From: Ardenticatenaceae bacterium
Lineage (GTDB): Bacteria; Chloroflexota; Anaerolineae; Promineifilales; Promineifilaceae
Assembly: GCA_020634565.1 (NCBI GenBank)
Contig: JACKBN010000004.1
Coordinates: 372,001 to 436,000 of the forward strand
Direction: 5' to 3'
Length of the DNA: 64,000 nt
Shown: one piece after another, positions 9,139 through 17,693 of the stretch
Layout of the letters: the number at the start of each line of letters is the position of its first letter
Position numbering within the stretch: position 1 is the first letter of the stretch
Position numbers and translations under genes: made by a program
Notes under the pieces: model-generated
Told to the model about the DNA's origin: nothing
What the model saw: only the letters and a program-made list of their open reading frames with translations
Database searches by the model: none

Positions 9139-9195
9139 TTCTTTCTCTACTAAGTTTAATAAATAGAGATTATTTGCAAGGAAAAAGGTAACTCT

Positions 9196-10344
9196 ATGAG
9201 TCAAGAAGCCTTCAATCTTGATACGGAAGTTGATGTTGATTCGATAGAATCTTCATCGCGTAAAGCCCGTTCAGAAACAATCACACGCCTTGCTCGATAC
9301 ACAGTTATTAAGCTGTTTGCCCTATTTCTTACTGTTGTAGCAGGTGTATACATTACGATTATTATCGCCAACATGGGCGGCCATGTAGATGAAATCCGCC
9401 GTGGCGTTATCCGAGAGACGACTGTTCTTGCCCTGAGCTCTGACCCGGAGTTTCGCTTACTGCCTGAGGCTGAAAGAACAGCTATCATTGATGAGCGTAT
9501 CGCTCTAGCCGAAAGACGTTTTGGCCTTGATCAACCCTTTGTTGTGCGTAGTTTCCGCTACTTGTCGGATGCGCTCACTCTTAACCTAGGTTTTTCCGAG
9601 TTTCTTTTGAGCGACAGTGGTTCTAGACTTGTCCGCGATATTATTTTGGAGCGATTGCCCTCAACGCTTGTATTGTTTGGCACGGGTAATTTAATACTTT
9701 TTTTTGCCAGCCTCTCTTTCGGCTTAAGCTTATCCAGAAAGTATGGAAGTTTTTTGGATAAATTTATCTTGGGCATGGCTCCAACCTCATCTGCCCCGGG
9801 TTGGTTTTACGGCTTGTTCTTAATTCTTATTTTTTCTAGTATTTTGGGTTGGCTTCCCTTTGGTGGCATGGTTGATGCCCCTCCCCCAGACAATACCGTA
9901 GATTACGCACTAAGTCTTATGAAGCACATGATCTTGCCTGTATCGGCAATTGTCATTAATGCTATCTTTTTGAACGCTTATACCTGGCGTACTTTCTTCC
10001 TCATTTTTTCCAGTGAAGATTACGTAGATATGGCCAAAGCCAAAGGCCTGACGGATAAAATGATTGAACGCCGCTACATTTTGCGTCCGACGCTCCCCAA
10101 TATCATCACCAACTTTGCTTTTCTGCTTATCGCTTTATGGACAGGGGCCATTATTTTGGAAACTGTATTTAATTGGCCTGGCATTGGTGAACTCTATTTT
10201 AGAGCTATTGGTGCGTTTGATACACCTGTGATTTTGGCAAATATTGTGGTATATGCTTATTTGCTAGCTTTCACAGTCTTTATCCTCGATTTTATCTACG
10301 CACTTGTTGATCCGCGGGTACGGATCGGGCAGAAAGGGGAATAA
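9196..10344 (+). CDS. ABC transporter permease (DppB/OppB type)
   Basis: A 382-residue inner-membrane permease. An N-terminal TM segment (about residues 35-57) is followed by an extracytoplasmic stretch and then five further TM segments (residues ~150-370). The EAA loop that docks on the ATPase is visible as 'DYVDMAKAKGLTDKMI' about 100 residues from the end, and the C-terminus ends in the usual 'D.RVRIG'. The ATG follows GGAAAAAGG. It is separated from the second permease by only 5 bases. It would form the translocation pore as a heterodimer with that protein. Confidence 0.9.
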   Translation: MSQEAFNLDTEVDVDSIESSSRKARSETITRLARYTVIKLFALFLTVVAGVYITIIIANMGGHVDEIRRGVIRETTVLALSSDPEFRLLPEAERTAIIDERIALAERRFGLDQPFVVRSFRYLSDALTLNLGFSEFLLSDSGSRLVRDIILERLPSTLVLFGTGNLILFFASLSFGLSLSRKYGSFLDKFILGMAPTSSAPGWFYGLFLILIFSSILGWLPFGGMVDAPPPDNTVDYALSLMKHMILPVSAIVINAIFLNAYTWRTFFLIFSSEDYVDMAKAKGLTDKMIERRYILRPTLPNIITNFAFLLIALWTGAIILETVFNWPGIGELYFRAIGAFDTPVILANIVVYAYLLAFTVFILDFIYALVDPRVRIGQKGE

Positions 10345-10349
10345 AGAAT

Positions 10350-11711
10350 ATGACTTCAATTTTGCTCAATTTCAAAAAGCTGCGGCAATATCCTTCGGCC
10401 ATTATCGGTTTGGTTATCGTTGGTCTTTTGATTTTGATAGCTATCCTGACACCAATTTTCCTTCCTTATAGTGAGGCCACTCGCCTGTGGCGAGGTGGCG
10501 AGGACATTTGGGCTGAGTACCCCAGAAATGCCTGGCCTGTTTGGAGAAATTGGTTCAGCGATACCAAACTGCCGGAAACAATTGTTTTTAAGAGTGCAGA
10601 AGGCGATGGGAATCCTACGTTCGAGGATCTTTCTGAAGAAACCCACGAAGCCATTTACGTCTATGAATTTGATTATCAATATGACGAATTCCCACCTGAG
10701 CTTATCTTGTTCTTTGACGCCACTTATAATGTGAAGCAGCCGCATGTAGAAATACTATGGTATACACCAGACGGCCGTGAGATACGTGCTGGTGAGTTTT
10801 CGCCTTCTGCATCCTCGTCATTCCGCTTCGCCCAGGATGATCGGCTGCAACGCCGCCTGGAACGTTCAACGGGGATTGAGGATGTACCTGCTGAAAAAGG
10901 ATTGTTTGATGATCCAGAACAGGAAGGTTTGCAGGTGTTAAAAGGCACTTACCAATTAAGATTGTCGGTATTGCTTTTTGAACCAGATTCCGAAGTTGAG
11001 ACGACCTTTGTCAGTTATGGCTTGGTTCACGGGCTGGCTGGCACAGACCATCGGCGACGTGACTTGTCCGTAGCTTTATTATGGGGCACGCCCATTGCTA
11101 TGTCTTTCGGCCTAATTGCCGCATTGGGCACCACGATGGCCTCTTTGGGCATTGCGGCCGTTGGTGTTTGGTATGGCGGATGGCTGGATGCCCTTATTCA
11201 GCGTATCACGGAGGTTAACAACATCATACCCCTGCTACCCATTCTTATTATGGTGGGTACGCTCTACTCTCGAAGTATTTGGCTAATGCTGGGGTTGGTG
11301 ATTGCGTTCAGCATTTTTGGTTTGTCAATTAAGACTTACCGTGCCACCTTTTTACAAATTCGGGAGTTGGCTTATATTGATGCCGCTCGTGCTTATGGCG
11401 CAAGCGATATGCGCATCATTTTCCAATATATGATTCCTCGGCTCCTGCCGTTGGTTATCCCCGGTATCGTGTCTCTTGTTCCCTCCTTTGTTTTCCTGGA
11501 AGCAGCATTGGCAATTTTGGGACTGGGCGATCCGATTCTGCCCACATGGGGCAAGCTCATCTCTGATGCACGGTCTCAGGGAGCCTTATTTAACGGATTT
11601 TATTATTGGGTTCTTGAGCCAGCCGCGTTAATGATGTTTTGCGGGGTAGGCTTTGCAATGGTTGGCTTTGCTCTGGACCGAATCTTTAATCCTCGACTAC
11701 AGGAGCTGTAA
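10350..11711 (+). CDS. ABC transporter permease (DppC/OppC type) with a large extracytoplasmic insert
   Basis: A 453-residue permease, about 150 residues longer than usual for this family (280-300). TM1 lies at residues ~18-38. It is followed by about 190 residues of soluble, charged sequence before the core of five TM segments (from ~residue 230). The EAA loop is 'AYIDAARAYGASDMRI'. The insert between TM1 and the core would lie on the outer face, where it could contact the binding protein. The gene begins 5 bases after the DppB-like gene and ends 4 bases before the first ATPase gene, so the operon is tight. Confidence 0.9.
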   Translation: MTSILLNFKKLRQYPSAIIGLVIVGLLILIAILTPIFLPYSEATRLWRGGEDIWAEYPRNAWPVWRNWFSDTKLPETIVFKSAEGDGNPTFEDLSEETHEAIYVYEFDYQYDEFPPELILFFDATYNVKQPHVEILWYTPDGREIRAGEFSPSASSSFRFAQDDRLQRRLERSTGIEDVPAEKGLFDDPEQEGLQVLKGTYQLRLSVLLFEPDSEVETTFVSYGLVHGLAGTDHRRRDLSVALLWGTPIAMSFGLIAALGTTMASLGIAAVGVWYGGWLDALIQRITEVNNIIPLLPILIMVGTLYSRSIWLMLGLVIAFSIFGLSIKTYRATFLQIRELAYIDAARAYGASDMRIIFQYMIPRLLPLVIPGIVSLVPSFVFLEAALAILGLGDPILPTWGKLISDARSQGALFNGFYYWVLEPAALMMFCGVGFAMVGFALDRIFNPRLQEL

Positions 11712-11715
11712 TTGA

Positions 11716-12681
11716 ATGGAAGCAGAAAATAAAGAACTCCTTGTTGTGAAGGGGCTGCGCCTGCACTTCAAGGTAAGAGCAGGCGTTGTTCAGGCAGTAG
11801 ATGGCGTTGACTTTAAACTGCCCAAAAACCAGGCGACTGTTGTCATTGGTGAATCTGGTTGTGGCAAAAGTTCGCTGGCTAAGGCGATTCTTCGGTTGCT
11901 GCCGCGCAATGTTCATACGTATGATGGCGAGGTATGGCTGAATGATAAGGACGTCATGACCTACAGCACCGAAGCTTTTCGTCGTGAAGTGCGTTGGAAG
12001 CGAATTTCTATGGTGCCGCAGGCTGCGATGAATGCGCTTAATCCTGTTATGCGAATTGGGGATCAGGTAGCGGAACCAGCCATGATCCACATGGGTTTGT
12101 CAAAAGAAGAGGCACTTAAGAGTGCTGTGCAGATGTTTGAACATGTGGGTGTGCCGGTTGACTTTTTGCATCGTTATGCTTTTGAGTTAAGCGGTGGTAT
12201 GCGCCAGCGCGCTGCCTTGGCCATGTCGCTCATTACGCTGCCAGACCTTGTTATTCTGGATGAACCAACTTCTGCTTTGGACGTTTTGACGCAAGCAAAC
12301 ATCATGAATTTGATGAAGCGTGTGAAGAAGGAGTTGGAAACAAGCTTCATTTTGATTACGCATGATATTGCGACATCTAGTGAACTGGCGGATAACGTGG
12401 CCGTTATGTATGCTGGCCAGATTGTTGAGGTTGGGGATGCTCATAGCTTCTTCAACAAACCTTTACATCCTTACTCGCAAAAGTTAATGGCCAGTGTTCC
12501 TCGTTTGCGGGAGACTGTTGAGCCTGAATTTATTACGGGCCAACCGCCTAGTTTGTTAAAACCGCCAACCGGCTGTCGGTTTGCGGATCGTTGCCCGGCG
12601 CGATTTGAAAAATGTGATGAAGAGCCGCCAACAATTGTGCAAGAAGACAAACGTGAGGTGAAATGCTGGCTTTACGCTTAA
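11716..12681 (+). CDS. ABC transporter ATP-binding protein (DppD/OppD type)
   Basis: A 321-residue ATPase with Walker A GESGCGKSS (residues ~46-54), signature LSGGMRQR, Walker B 'LPDLVILDEP' and switch His in 'LITHD'. The C-terminal oligopeptide-transporter motif 'GCRFADRCPARFEKC' is present. It supplies Cys residues that in several family members bind an iron-sulfur cluster. It energises peptide-type import together with the second ATPase, at the cytoplasmic face of the permease pair. Confidence 0.92.
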   Translation: MEAENKELLVVKGLRLHFKVRAGVVQAVDGVDFKLPKNQATVVIGESGCGKSSLAKAILRLLPRNVHTYDGEVWLNDKDVMTYSTEAFRREVRWKRISMVPQAAMNALNPVMRIGDQVAEPAMIHMGLSKEEALKSAVQMFEHVGVPVDFLHRYAFELSGGMRQRAALAMSLITLPDLVILDEPTSALDVLTQANIMNLMKRVKKELETSFILITHDIATSSELADNVAVMYAGQIVEVGDAHSFFNKPLHPYSQKLMASVPRLRETVEPEFITGQPPSLLKPPTGCRFADRCPARFEKCDEEPPTIVQEDKREVKCWLYA

Positions 12682-12720
12682 GGCTGGCAAACCGCAAATC
12701 CGGGAATGGGAATTTGAGAT

Positions 12721-13773
12721 ATGAGCGAAATTGAAAGCGAAATTGTAAATGAAGCACCATTGGTTTCACGTTCTGTAGACAATCCAATCTTGCAAATTCA
12801 AGATTTGCATGTCTGGTATGAGTTGAAGCGGTTTGGTTTTGGTCATGCAGGGTATGTGCGTGCGGTGGATGGTGTTCAATTTGAATTAAGACAAGGCGAA
12901 GCGATGGCTTGTGTCGGCGAAAGTGGCTGTGGCAAGTCTAGCTTGATGAAAACAATCTTAGGGTTGAACCGGCCTACGAAAGGGGACATCGTCTTTGACG
13001 ACCAGCGTTTGACAGAAACGAAGGGAGAGGATTTGCGCCTCTACCGGGCAAAGATTGGCTATGTCCAGCAAGATCCTTTTAGTGCATTGCCGCCCTTCAT
13101 GACGGTTCAGCGGATTATGGAAGAGCCGTTGGTTATTAACGGTGTGACTGACAAAACTGAGCGCCTTACTCGAATCAAGAAGATTTTGGAAGAGGTTAAG
13201 CTCGCACCCGTTGAAGAGGTTCTGCCTAAGTTCCCGCATATGCTTAGTGGTGGTCAACAACAGCGTGTGGTCATTGCTCGGGCTATGATTATGGAGCCGA
13301 AGCTGTTGGTAGCTGATGAGCCCGTATCTATGTTGGATGCTTCTGTGCGGGTTGAGATTTTGCGTTTGCTGCGCAATTTGCAGGAAAAGCATAATTTGTC
13401 GGTTATTTATATTACGCATGATCTTTCTACGGTGCGGTATTTCTCCGAGTATATTTTTGTAATGTATGCTGGGGAAGTGATTGAAATTGCCAAGATGGAA
13501 GATCTGCTTAAGGATGCTAAACATCCTTATACGCTGGCGCTTTTAGAAGCGTCTTCTGATCCAAATGCTGATAATGCTTTGGTGATGCGTGAGGTGCCCC
13601 AAGGTGAACCGCCGAGTTTGGTGAATCCACCCACGGGCTGCCGTTTTAATCCGCGTTGTCCTAAGATTATTGAGGGATTATGCGAGGTGAAACGGCCGCC
13701 TAACGTAGAAGTTGCCCCGCATCATAAGGTGGCTTGCTGGTTGTATGATGAGGAGGGAATGAATGCCGCTTAA
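12721..13773 (+). CDS. ABC transporter ATP-binding protein (DppF/OppF type)
   Basis: A 350-residue ATPase with Walker A GESGCGKSS, signature LSGGQQQRV, Walker B 'LLVADEP' and switch His 'YITHD'. The C-terminal 'GCRFNPRCP' motif is the same oligopeptide-type extension as in its partner. It begins 39 bases after the first ATPase gene. Its 3' end overlaps the next small gene by 11 bases, so that gene is probably translationally coupled. Confidence 0.92.
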   Translation: MSEIESEIVNEAPLVSRSVDNPILQIQDLHVWYELKRFGFGHAGYVRAVDGVQFELRQGEAMACVGESGCGKSSLMKTILGLNRPTKGDIVFDDQRLTETKGEDLRLYRAKIGYVQQDPFSALPPFMTVQRIMEEPLVINGVTDKTERLTRIKKILEEVKLAPVEEVLPKFPHMLSGGQQQRVVIARAMIMEPKLLVADEPVSMLDASVRVEILRLLRNLQEKHNLSVIYITHDLSTVRYFSEYIFVMYAGEVIEIAKMEDLLKDAKHPYTLALLEASSDPNADNALVMREVPQGEPPSLVNPPTGCRFNPRCPKIIEGLCEVKRPPNVEVAPHHKVACWLYDEEGMNAA

Positions 13774-13978
13774 TCGCTTGGTAGTTATAGGATTTTTCCT
13801 GGTATTAATTGGGGCTGTGCTGCCTTTTGCTATTGTGATGGGTTTTGTGGAGTCCACATTTTTACTTAACTTTCTAGCGTTTGCAGCATCTATTATTGGT
13901 ATTTTCCTGGGTGTCATTGGCACGGCGATGCATATTGGCGAAAGTCGGCGTCAGCGTGAAAATGATTGGTACGAGTGA
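13763..13978 (+). CDS. Small two-TM membrane protein at the end of the ABC operon
   Basis: A 71-residue protein with two hydrophobic segments (about residues 6-28 and 33-54) and a short charged tail (SRRQRENDWYE). The ATG lies inside the last codons of the ATPase gene, preceded by GAGGAGGGA, an excellent ribosome-binding site. No known family is recognised. The position suggests an accessory membrane subunit or regulator of the transporter, which is inference. Confidence 0.7.
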   Translation: MPLNRLVVIGFFLVLIGAVLPFAIVMGFVESTFLLNFLAFAASIIGIFLGVIGTAMHIGESRRQRENDWYE

Positions 13979-14016
13979 TAGCTAACTCCCTTCGTATTTT
14001 AGACTAAGCGTTTTGG

Positions 14017-14052
14017 AATGCCCTGGCTTCAATAGAAGCTGGGGCATTTTTT
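14017..14052 (+). terminator. Rho-independent terminator of the ABC transporter operon
   Basis: AATGCCC (14017-14023) pairs with GGGCATT (14042-14048), with a further inner stem GCTTC/GAAGC. The T run is at 14047-14052. It lies directly against the stop codon of the convergent PBP-like gene. The T run serves only the plus strand. Confidence 0.85.
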
Positions 14053-15406
14053 AATTGGGCTGATCTTGGCGAATTACGGCCGTTTCCAACCCTTTCCCAA
14101 TATCACGTACCAACTCTAAATCCTCGCTGTCTTCCACTACCACAACGATAGCATAACGGGGTTCGTCTGCTGGCGTAAGCAGCAAATACCAGCTATTGCG
14201 GCTGTCTGGCCCGGAAAGCGCCGAGACGGCAAAGCTGGCGGTGCCATCCATGTTAAACAGCTCACGAATGTCTCTGGTGGTACGGCTGGTGATTACATTT
14301 TCGCTGCCGAGCGCCGCCAGTTCGGGCTGCATGACGCCGTTTTCATCTTGAACGGCCGTTACCAATTGAGGTGTGGGTAAACGGCCGTCATTGCCCAAGG
14401 CGGCCAGCGCTAACGCCACTTGCATGGGGGAGACCGTCAAATTATCTTGCCCAATACCCGCCTGAAGCGGATCTGCCAGCGGTTCCAGCTCAGGCGTTTC
14501 TGTGTTTAGCGGTAGCTCTGGCGGTGTGAGAAAACCAAAGCGCATGAAAATATCGTCGAGTCCGGAACCGCCCAGTCGGTCCGCCAAATCTTGCATAGGG
14601 CCGGGGCAGCGATAGCGCAGCACGTCGGCCCAAGTGGCGTTGTCGGGTGGGGCGGATTGGCAGCGCTTAATGGCATTGTTCACAGACACCGGACGGTTGG
14701 CATTCAGCGCCGTGCCGTCTAGCTGGATGCGGTCTGCATCCAGGGCAGCGGCCAGGATGAATGGCTGTAGCACCAATCCCGGCTGATATTGGCCCTGAAT
14801 GGCACGATTGAGCAAGGGCGCCGTTTCATCTTCTACCAGATCATCAAAATTTTCATCGAGCTGGTTAGGGTTGTAGCCAGGATGGCTCACCATCGCCAGC
14901 ACATTGCCCGTTTCGATTTCCAGCAGCACCAGAGCGCCTTGTGCCTCGCCAAAGAGCGCTTCGGCGGTGGCTTGCAGCTCGGCATCGAGGGTGAGCTGCA
15001 CATCGCGGCCAACCTGAGGCGTGTGTAAGAGCTGTCGGTTAAAGACGGCCGTAAACGAGGCATCCTCACCGCGCAAAATCTCATCAAAGCCGGCTTCTAC
15101 CCCTGCCGTGCCGTGCCGGAAGCTGTAGTAACCAACGGCTGGGCCAATGGTGGGGAACGGATAGGTGCGGGTTAACGCGTTTAACTCCCCAATCGTGTGC
15201 GCCAGAATCAGCCCATTGCGGTCCAAAATACGGCCGCGTTCAATGCGCAGTTCAGCCTCAACCAGCCGCGGATTGTCATCGCGGGCCAGGATAGCGTCGC
15301 TGCGGGCCACGCTCCAAAACAGCAGCGACAGCGCCACGGCAAAAAAGGCCAGTAGGATGGCCCGCTGCATTTTATGGAGATGTTCTTGGGCAGAATGATT
15401 ATTCAT
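14051..15406 (-). CDS. PBP transpeptidase-like protein lacking catalytic Ser and Lys
   Basis: A 451-residue protein with an N-terminal TM anchor (residues ~14-33) and a short pedestal with the class B PBP signature 'RGRILDRNG'. A transpeptidase-like domain runs from ~residue 135. In active PBPs the SxxK motif sits in 'PPGStFKP'; here the same place reads 'YQPGLVLQPF', with Leu211 and Gln214 at the Ser and Lys positions. The KTG(T/S) motif near the C-terminus is also not recognisable ('FNMDGTASF'). It is therefore probably a pseudoenzyme, perhaps a regulator or scaffold of the partner FtsW/RodA glycosyltransferase encoded 18 bases upstream. FtsW/RodA-PBP pairs work together in septal or lateral wall synthesis. 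No frameshift is seen, so the gene seems maintained rather than decaying. Confidence 0.75.
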   Translation of the reverse strand: MNNHSAQEHLHKMQRAILLAFFAVALSLLFWSVARSDAILARDDNPRLVEAELRIERGRILDRNGLILAHTIGELNALTRTYPFPTIGPAVGYYSFRHGTAGVEAGFDEILRGEDASFTAVFNRQLLHTPQVGRDVQLTLDAELQATAEALFGEAQGALVLLEIETGNVLAMVSHPGYNPNQLDENFDDLVEDETAPLLNRAIQGQYQPGLVLQPFILAAALDADRIQLDGTALNANRPVSVNNAIKRCQSAPPDNATWADVLRYRCPGPMQDLADRLGGSGLDDIFMRFGFLTPPELPLNTETPELEPLADPLQAGIGQDNLTVSPMQVALALAALGNDGRLPTPQLVTAVQDENGVMQPELAALGSENVITSRTTRDIRELFNMDGTASFAVSALSGPDSRNSWYLLLTPADEPRYAIVVVVEDSEDLELVRDIGKGLETAVIRQDQPN

Positions 15407-15424
15407 GAATGGATACTGGTTTCA

Positions 15425-16735
15425 TTACAGATGGATCTGTCTGGTTTTGGTCGAGAGATAGAGTAGCAAACCCGCCATGACGTGGCTGATGAGCATCGAG
15501 CTGCCGCCATAGCTGACAAAAGGCAGGGTCACGCCGGTAAGCGGCAGCAGCTTGGTAACGCCCGCCATAATCAGAAAGGCTTGGGCCGAGAGCAAAATGG
15601 TGATGCCGGCGGCCAAATAACGGCGAAACGGCCGTTCTGCCAATAGCGCCAAACGCATACCGCGATGGGCCAGCAAAGCAAAACAGCCCACCACGCCCAA
15701 ACTACCAATAAGTCCCCACTCTTCGGCAATGGCGGCGAAGGCAAAATCGGAATGCACCACGGGAATGTATTGTGGAAATCCTTGCCCGATGCCCTGACCC
15801 CAAATGCCGCCTGCGGCCAAGGCGTACAGTGACTGCACAATTTGGAAGGCGCGATCGTCCGCATCTGGCCAGGGGTTCCACCAGGCGTCGATGCGCAGGG
15901 TCACCAGGCTAAAGGCAAAGTAGGCAAAAATGCCTGCCAGCAGCAGCAGACCCACGCCGCCAGCCACCACGCGCCAATCGCCGGTGGCCAGGTAAACCAG
16001 ACTCAGAAAAACGATGAAAAAGAGCGTGGCCGCACCTAAATCTCGCTGCCACATCAGCAAGACCATGCAGAAGCCCCACATCAACAGCAGTGGAGCCAGA
16101 TAGGAAATGCGTTGCAAACGGCCGTTGCCCACCAAGGCGCCCACCGCTTCCCGCTCATCAAAATAGCTGGCCAAAAAAATGACCAGCAGCAGCTTGAGCA
16201 GTTCCGACGGCTGAAAATAAACCGGATTGAGGAAGGGAATAGGCAGCCGCAGCCAGTAGCGCGCGATGCTGACGCCCGTCGGATTGATGCCAAACAACAG
16301 GGTAGCAACCAGCAGTAAAATGCCCAGCAGTAGCAATGTGTAACGATAGCGACGCAGCCAACGCAAGTTGCGCGGCAGCAGGGTGATTCCCACCAGGACG
16401 GCCGTTCCCAAAACCACCCAAGCCACCTGCCGCACTAGGAAATTCGGTGCCAGGCGATCTTGCAGCACAATGCCCCAGCCGGTTAGCAAACTGATGAGGG
16501 GCAGCAAAAAAGGATCGTGGGTGGGGGCGTATTGGCGCAGCAGCCAGACGGCCGTTGCCTGTGCCGCCAGCCAGCAAAGCGGCCCCCAAAGCGTGCTGCC
16601 ATCAATACGGCCGTCACGAGCCAGTCCCAGTGCCAGCGCATTGCTAAACACAAACAGCGCCGCTAAAAGGAGAAGCAGAAGTTCAGAACGGCCGTGTGGT
16701 TTGTCCGAAGGGAGCAAAAAAGAGAGGCTGCGCAT
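15425..16735 (-). CDS. FtsW/RodA/SpoVE family peptidoglycan glycosyltransferase
   Basis: A polytopic SEDS-family membrane protein with about ten TM segments. Family motifs are clear: 'FQPSELLKL', 'RDLGAATL', 'NPWPD' followed by 'FQIVQSL' (the region of the catalytic Asp), 'GQGIGQG', 'VVHSDFAFAAIAEE' and 'LTGVTLPFVSYGGSSM'. These enzymes polymerise lipid II together with a class B PBP. I take ATG at 16735 (436 residues), which lies just after the upstream gene's stop. A TTG at 16774 would add 13 residues and overlap that gene; neither has a strong ribosome-binding site. It lies directly upstream of the PBP-like gene. Whether it acts as RodA or FtsW cannot be told. Confidence 0.88.
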   Translation of the reverse strand: MRSLSFLLPSDKPHGRSELLLLLLAALFVFSNALALGLARDGRIDGSTLWGPLCWLAAQATAVWLLRQYAPTHDPFLLPLISLLTGWGIVLQDRLAPNFLVRQVAWVVLGTAVLVGITLLPRNLRWLRRYRYTLLLLGILLLVATLLFGINPTGVSIARYWLRLPIPFLNPVYFQPSELLKLLLVIFLASYFDEREAVGALVGNGRLQRISYLAPLLLMWGFCMVLLMWQRDLGAATLFFIVFLSLVYLATGDWRVVAGGVGLLLLAGIFAYFAFSLVTLRIDAWWNPWPDADDRAFQIVQSLYALAAGGIWGQGIGQGFPQYIPVVHSDFAFAAIAEEWGLIGSLGVVGCFALLAHRGMRLALLAERPFRRYLAAGITILLSAQAFLIMAGVTKLLPLTGVTLPFVSYGGSSMLISHVMAGLLLYLSTKTRQIHL

Positions 16736-16754
16736 AGAGCCAATGGAGGGTGCG

Positions 16755-17621
16755 TTACGCCAGGTATTTGCCAATGAGCGGGGCTAATTCTTGCTTTATT
16801 TCGCTGGAAACATGCGCTGGATCGGTGATGATGGCATTTTTCAACATTTGGTGCGCGGCAAACTCGCCGGCCCATTCATCCATCGTTTGCACCACGTGGC
16901 TGATGGCATCCTGCGCAATTTTCGTGTTGTGCTGCACGGTGCGCACCACCATTTCCACGGTCACCGCTTCTTCGCTTTCGTGCCAGACATCATAGTCAGT
17001 AACATGCGCCATAACGCCGTACGCGATTTCCGCTTCGGCGGCTAGAAAGGCTTCCGGGCTGGTGGTCATGCCAATAATGCTCATGCCCCACTGCCGGTAT
17101 AGGTTGGATTCCCCTTTGGTGCTAAAGCGCGGTCCTTCCATGGTGATGAACGTGCCGCCTTCGTGTACGGTGCCTCCTGCGGCCCGGCAGCTTTGGGCAA
17201 TGACCTGACTCATTTCTGGTGAAAAAGGATGGGCCATGCTGATATGCACCACCAGACCTTTTTCAAAAAAGGAGCTAGCCCGCCCTTTGGTGTGATCAAA
17301 CAGTTGGTCAGGAATGACGATATGGCCAGGGGCATAATCTTCCCGCAAAGAGCCACAGGCGCTGACGGAGATGATGTAGCGCACGCCCAATGTTTTGAGG
17401 GCAAAGATATTGGCTCGATAAGGCACTTCGCTGGGATTTAGAATGTGACCACGACCATGCCGGGGTAAAAAAGCGACGCGACGGCCGTACAGCGTGCCCA
17501 CCATGATTGTGTCAGATGGCGGGCCAAAAGGTGTGTCAATTTTCAGTTCTTCGATGTCAGTAAGGGATGCCATGTTATAGAGGCCACTGCCTCCAATAAC
17601 GGCTAATTCGATTTCAGACAA
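16755..17621 (-). CDS. mtnP: S-methyl-5'-thioadenosine phosphorylase
   Basis: A 288-residue phosphorylase of the PNP/MTAP family. Visible motifs are the N-terminal phosphate loop 'IGGSGLY', 'PRHGRGH', 'SACGSL', and the substrate-binding segment 'MEGPRFST' with 'GMTTSPEA' and 'TDYD'. It cleaves methylthioadenosine to adenine and methylthioribose-1-phosphate, salvaging a by-product of polyamine synthesis and other S-adenosylmethionine-consuming reactions. I choose the TTG at 17621 because AGGGAG stands 6 bases before it. A longer reading from a TTG at 17642 has no such site and is less likely. It lies between the bactofilin-like gene and the FtsW/RodA gene on the same strand. Confidence 0.88.
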   Translation of the reverse strand: MSEIELAVIGGSGLYNMASLTDIEELKIDTPFGPPSDTIMVGTLYGRRVAFLPRHGRGHILNPSEVPYRANIFALKTLGVRYIISVSACGSLREDYAPGHIVIPDQLFDHTKGRASSFFEKGLVVHISMAHPFSPEMSQVIAQSCRAAGGTVHEGGTFITMEGPRFSTKGESNLYRQWGMSIIGMTTSPEAFLAAEAEIAYGVMAHVTDYDVWHESEEAVTVEMVVRTVQHNTKIAQDAISHVVQTMDEWAGEFAAHQMLKNAIITDPAHVSSEIKQELAPLIGKYLA

Positions 17622-17693
17622 CTTTTTCTCCCTGTAAAGCAAGCCTTTGAGCTTTTATAATTTCTTGCTTCCGCGAAACGGCGCTGCTTTGGG

